From Actinomycetota bacterium (GTDB taxonomy: Bacteria; Actinomycetota; Humimicrobiia; Humimicrobiales; Humimicrobiaceae), in the NCBI GenBank assembly GCA_016927635.1, contig JAFGMJ010000029.1, forward strand, positions 1 through 7,551: a DNA stretch of 7,551 nt. The letters run 5' to 3'. The notes beneath the pieces were generated by a model. It did no database searches and was not told where the DNA came from. It was given only the letters and a program-made list of their open reading frames with translations. The first letter of the stretch is position 1. Every line of letters begins with the position of its first letter. This document shows, piece after piece, positions 6,362 through 7,551 of the stretch. The position numbers and the translations under genes were made by a program.

Positions 6362-7525
6362 CTAATTTCCAAACTCAAGAGCTTTTTCAAGTGCAGGGAT
6401 TAGAATATTGTCAAGTTTTTCTGAATATGCGCTTTCATTTAAATGCAGGCCGTCACCTGAGTCATAAGCCGGATCAAGCGACCTGTCTGAATCGCTTACC
6501 CTTACAGCTTGTTCAAGGTCCAAAACCGATATTTTTTCACTCTGGCAGTACTGCCTTATCCAGTCATTATACTGAAGTATAGAGTCAAGCTGCTGTTGTG
6601 CATTTGAAGGATTATTTGGGTCTATTGGCACCACCGTTGTCAGTACAGGGATTACAGCCTGTCCCCTGCAGAAATTTACCCAGTCTCTTATAAGGTCCTG
6701 GTAAGCTTGCATTGAAGAGCCCTGTGACTGCGGCGGAAAATATGCAGCACATTCTTTTATTATCATTATATCCGGCCTGTCGCTGTCAAGTATTTCCTGT
6801 ATCCTGCAGCCCTTATCAAACTGGTACTCATCATAAACGCTTATATCAAGCTGTAAAAAATGCTCGCCTATGTTCCATGCAGAACCCACGGATGCGCATA
6901 CAAATGCTATTTTTGCATTTTCAAGTTCTCCGCTGTAGCTCTGTTCTTCTGCCATGTCCTGTGATTGCTCACGGGCAGTTTCTTTGATTTCTGTATAAGT
7001 GCTGGACTCAGCAATTTCCTGCCCGGATGCTGATACGCTGCTGACATCCAGGTCTATTGACACAATATCACTGTTTTTATCCTGGTAAAGATAGACAGTG
7101 AGCATATTATTTTCATTCTGCGCTTCGGCAAAGAACTCCGACCAGTCGCCCATATCGCCTTCAGAAATAGAACCCACGCTCCATTTCTCCTCAAGAGCTT
7201 TTTTATACCATTCAGATAGTTTTTCTATCTCACCTTTGCTTTGCATTCTGATTTTGTAAGTTATTGTTTGCCCGGATTCTTCCTTTACAGATTCAAGAAG
7301 CTCAGCGCCGGGATAAACAGGCAATTCAGACGGAAAATCTTCATTTATGCTGCTGGAAGATTTACCCTGGCTATTTTGCCCGCTTTTATCATTGACGGTT
7401 TTATCGCCAATTCCGGAATCGTTTAAAGCATTACAACCTGTAAAAGAAATAAAAATCATAATCGCTGCAGAGAGAATAGCGATTAAAAGGAAAAATGGCT
7501 TTTTCAAGATATTTATCATATTCAT
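6362..7525 (-). CDS. Lipoprotein with YPGA-type domain and SGNH-like hydrolase domain
   Basis: This 387-residue protein has a lipoprotein signal (hydrophobic 10-27, ISFTGC with Cys31), then a Ser/Gly/Asn-rich linker. A first domain (about 64-160) begins FPSELPVYPGAELLESV and has KLSEWYKKALEEKWSVGS, the 'YPGA...fY...L...W' pattern of small exported domains of unknown function. After a Gln/Glu-rich linker, an SGNH/GDSL-like domain covers about 204-380. Candidate nucleophile is Ser212 in CASVGSAWN, and the C-terminal Asp-His pair is Asp358/His361 in DGLHLNESAY. IPVLTTVVPIDP and LQYNDWIRQYC are typical of the fold. The usual Gly-Asp-Ser and Gly-x-Asn-Asp blocks are replaced (KECAAYFP at 257-264), so it belongs to a divergent branch. 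It probably removes acyl groups from a surface carbohydrate or similar ester, but this is inference. Start ATG7525 has AAGGTG four bases upstream. The gene is complete. Confidence 0.82.
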   Translation of the reverse strand: MNMINILKKPFFLLIAILSAAIMIFISFTGCNALNDSGIGDKTVNDKSGQNSQGKSSSSINEDFPSELPVYPGAELLESVKEESGQTITYKIRMQSKGEIEKLSEWYKKALEEKWSVGSISEGDMGDWSEFFAEAQNENNMLTVYLYQDKNSDIVSIDLDVSSVSASGQEIAESSTYTEIKETAREQSQDMAEEQSYSGELENAKIAFVCASVGSAWNIGEHFLQLDISVYDEYQFDKGCRIQEILDSDRPDIMIIKECAAYFPPQSQGSSMQAYQDLIRDWVNFCRGQAVIPVLTTVVPIDPNNPSNAQQQLDSILQYNDWIRQYCQSEKISVLDLEQAVRVSDSDRSLDPAYDSGDGLHLNESAYSEKLDNILIPALEKALEFGN

Positions 7526-7529
7526 TTTA

Positions 7530-7535
7530 CACCTT
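7530..7535 (-). promoter_or_regulatory. Ribosome binding site of the SGNH lipoprotein gene (AAGGTG)
   Basis: On the minus strand AAGGTG lies four bases before ATG7525 (six from AAGG). This supports ATG7525 over the in-frame ATG two codons later at 7519. Only 16 more bases remain upstream, so the promoter lies mostly outside the window. Confidence 0.55.
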
Positions 7536-7551
7536 GGATTTTTAATTGTAA

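Noticed and set aside
6712..6987. Plus-strand frame of 91 codons opposite the SGNH lipoprotein gene
   Set aside because: Antisense to a gene with clear signal peptide and domain motifs; Cys/His/Gln-rich translation is typical of a shadow frame.
1..7551. A hidden defence, phage or mobile system
   Set aside because: No nuclease, transposase, integrase, reverse transcriptase, toxin-antitoxin pair, repeat array or terminal repeats were seen; all six genes have ordinary metabolic or envelope signatures.

Overview
The window reads as an ordinary bacterial chromosomal segment with six protein-coding genes, packed closely and separated by short AT-rich gaps (the longest is 129 bases). Coding sequence uses many ATA (Ile) and AGA/AGG (Arg) codons and is moderately AT-rich by eye. 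Every gene has a Shine-Dalgarno-like site, and two products carry lipoprotein signal peptides. Together with a dihydroxyacetone kinase pair and several membrane-anchored surface proteins, this suggests a free-living, probably anaerobic or fermentative bacterium. I cannot place the lineage from this sequence. I see no tRNA, rRNA, CRISPR array, insertion sequence or phage gene.

Bases 68-1731 hold a two-gene operon, dhaL then dhaK, joined by an ATGA overlap. It encodes the nucleotide-binding and substrate-binding halves of a dihydroxyacetone (or related short ketose) kinase. The order is the reverse of the usual dhaK-dhaL, and no PTS-type dhaM follows. The Mg-nucleotide loop of DhaL has the Cys variant seen in ATP-dependent kinases and is one residue shorter than in E. 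coli DhaL.

Bases 1861-6244 hold three further plus-strand genes, each after its own short gap. The first is a 947-residue membrane-anchored von Willebrand A (vWA) protein with an intact metal-binding site, a disordered insertion inside the vWA fold and a long beta-rich extracellular stalk. The second is a stomatin/prohibitin/HflC-type (SPFH) membrane protein. The third is a small DUF3887-like lipoprotein. Bases 6362-7525 hold a convergent minus-strand lipoprotein that joins a small 'YPGA' domain to an SGNH-type hydrolase domain with unusual catalytic blocks. All four of these products are predicted to be membrane-anchored or exported, so this part is an envelope cluster; a shared function is only a guess.

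I did not find convincing evidence of a new defence, mobile or regulatory system. The most interesting points are the atypical DhaL/DhaK pair, the vWA protein architecture and the SGNH lipoprotein with divergent motifs.
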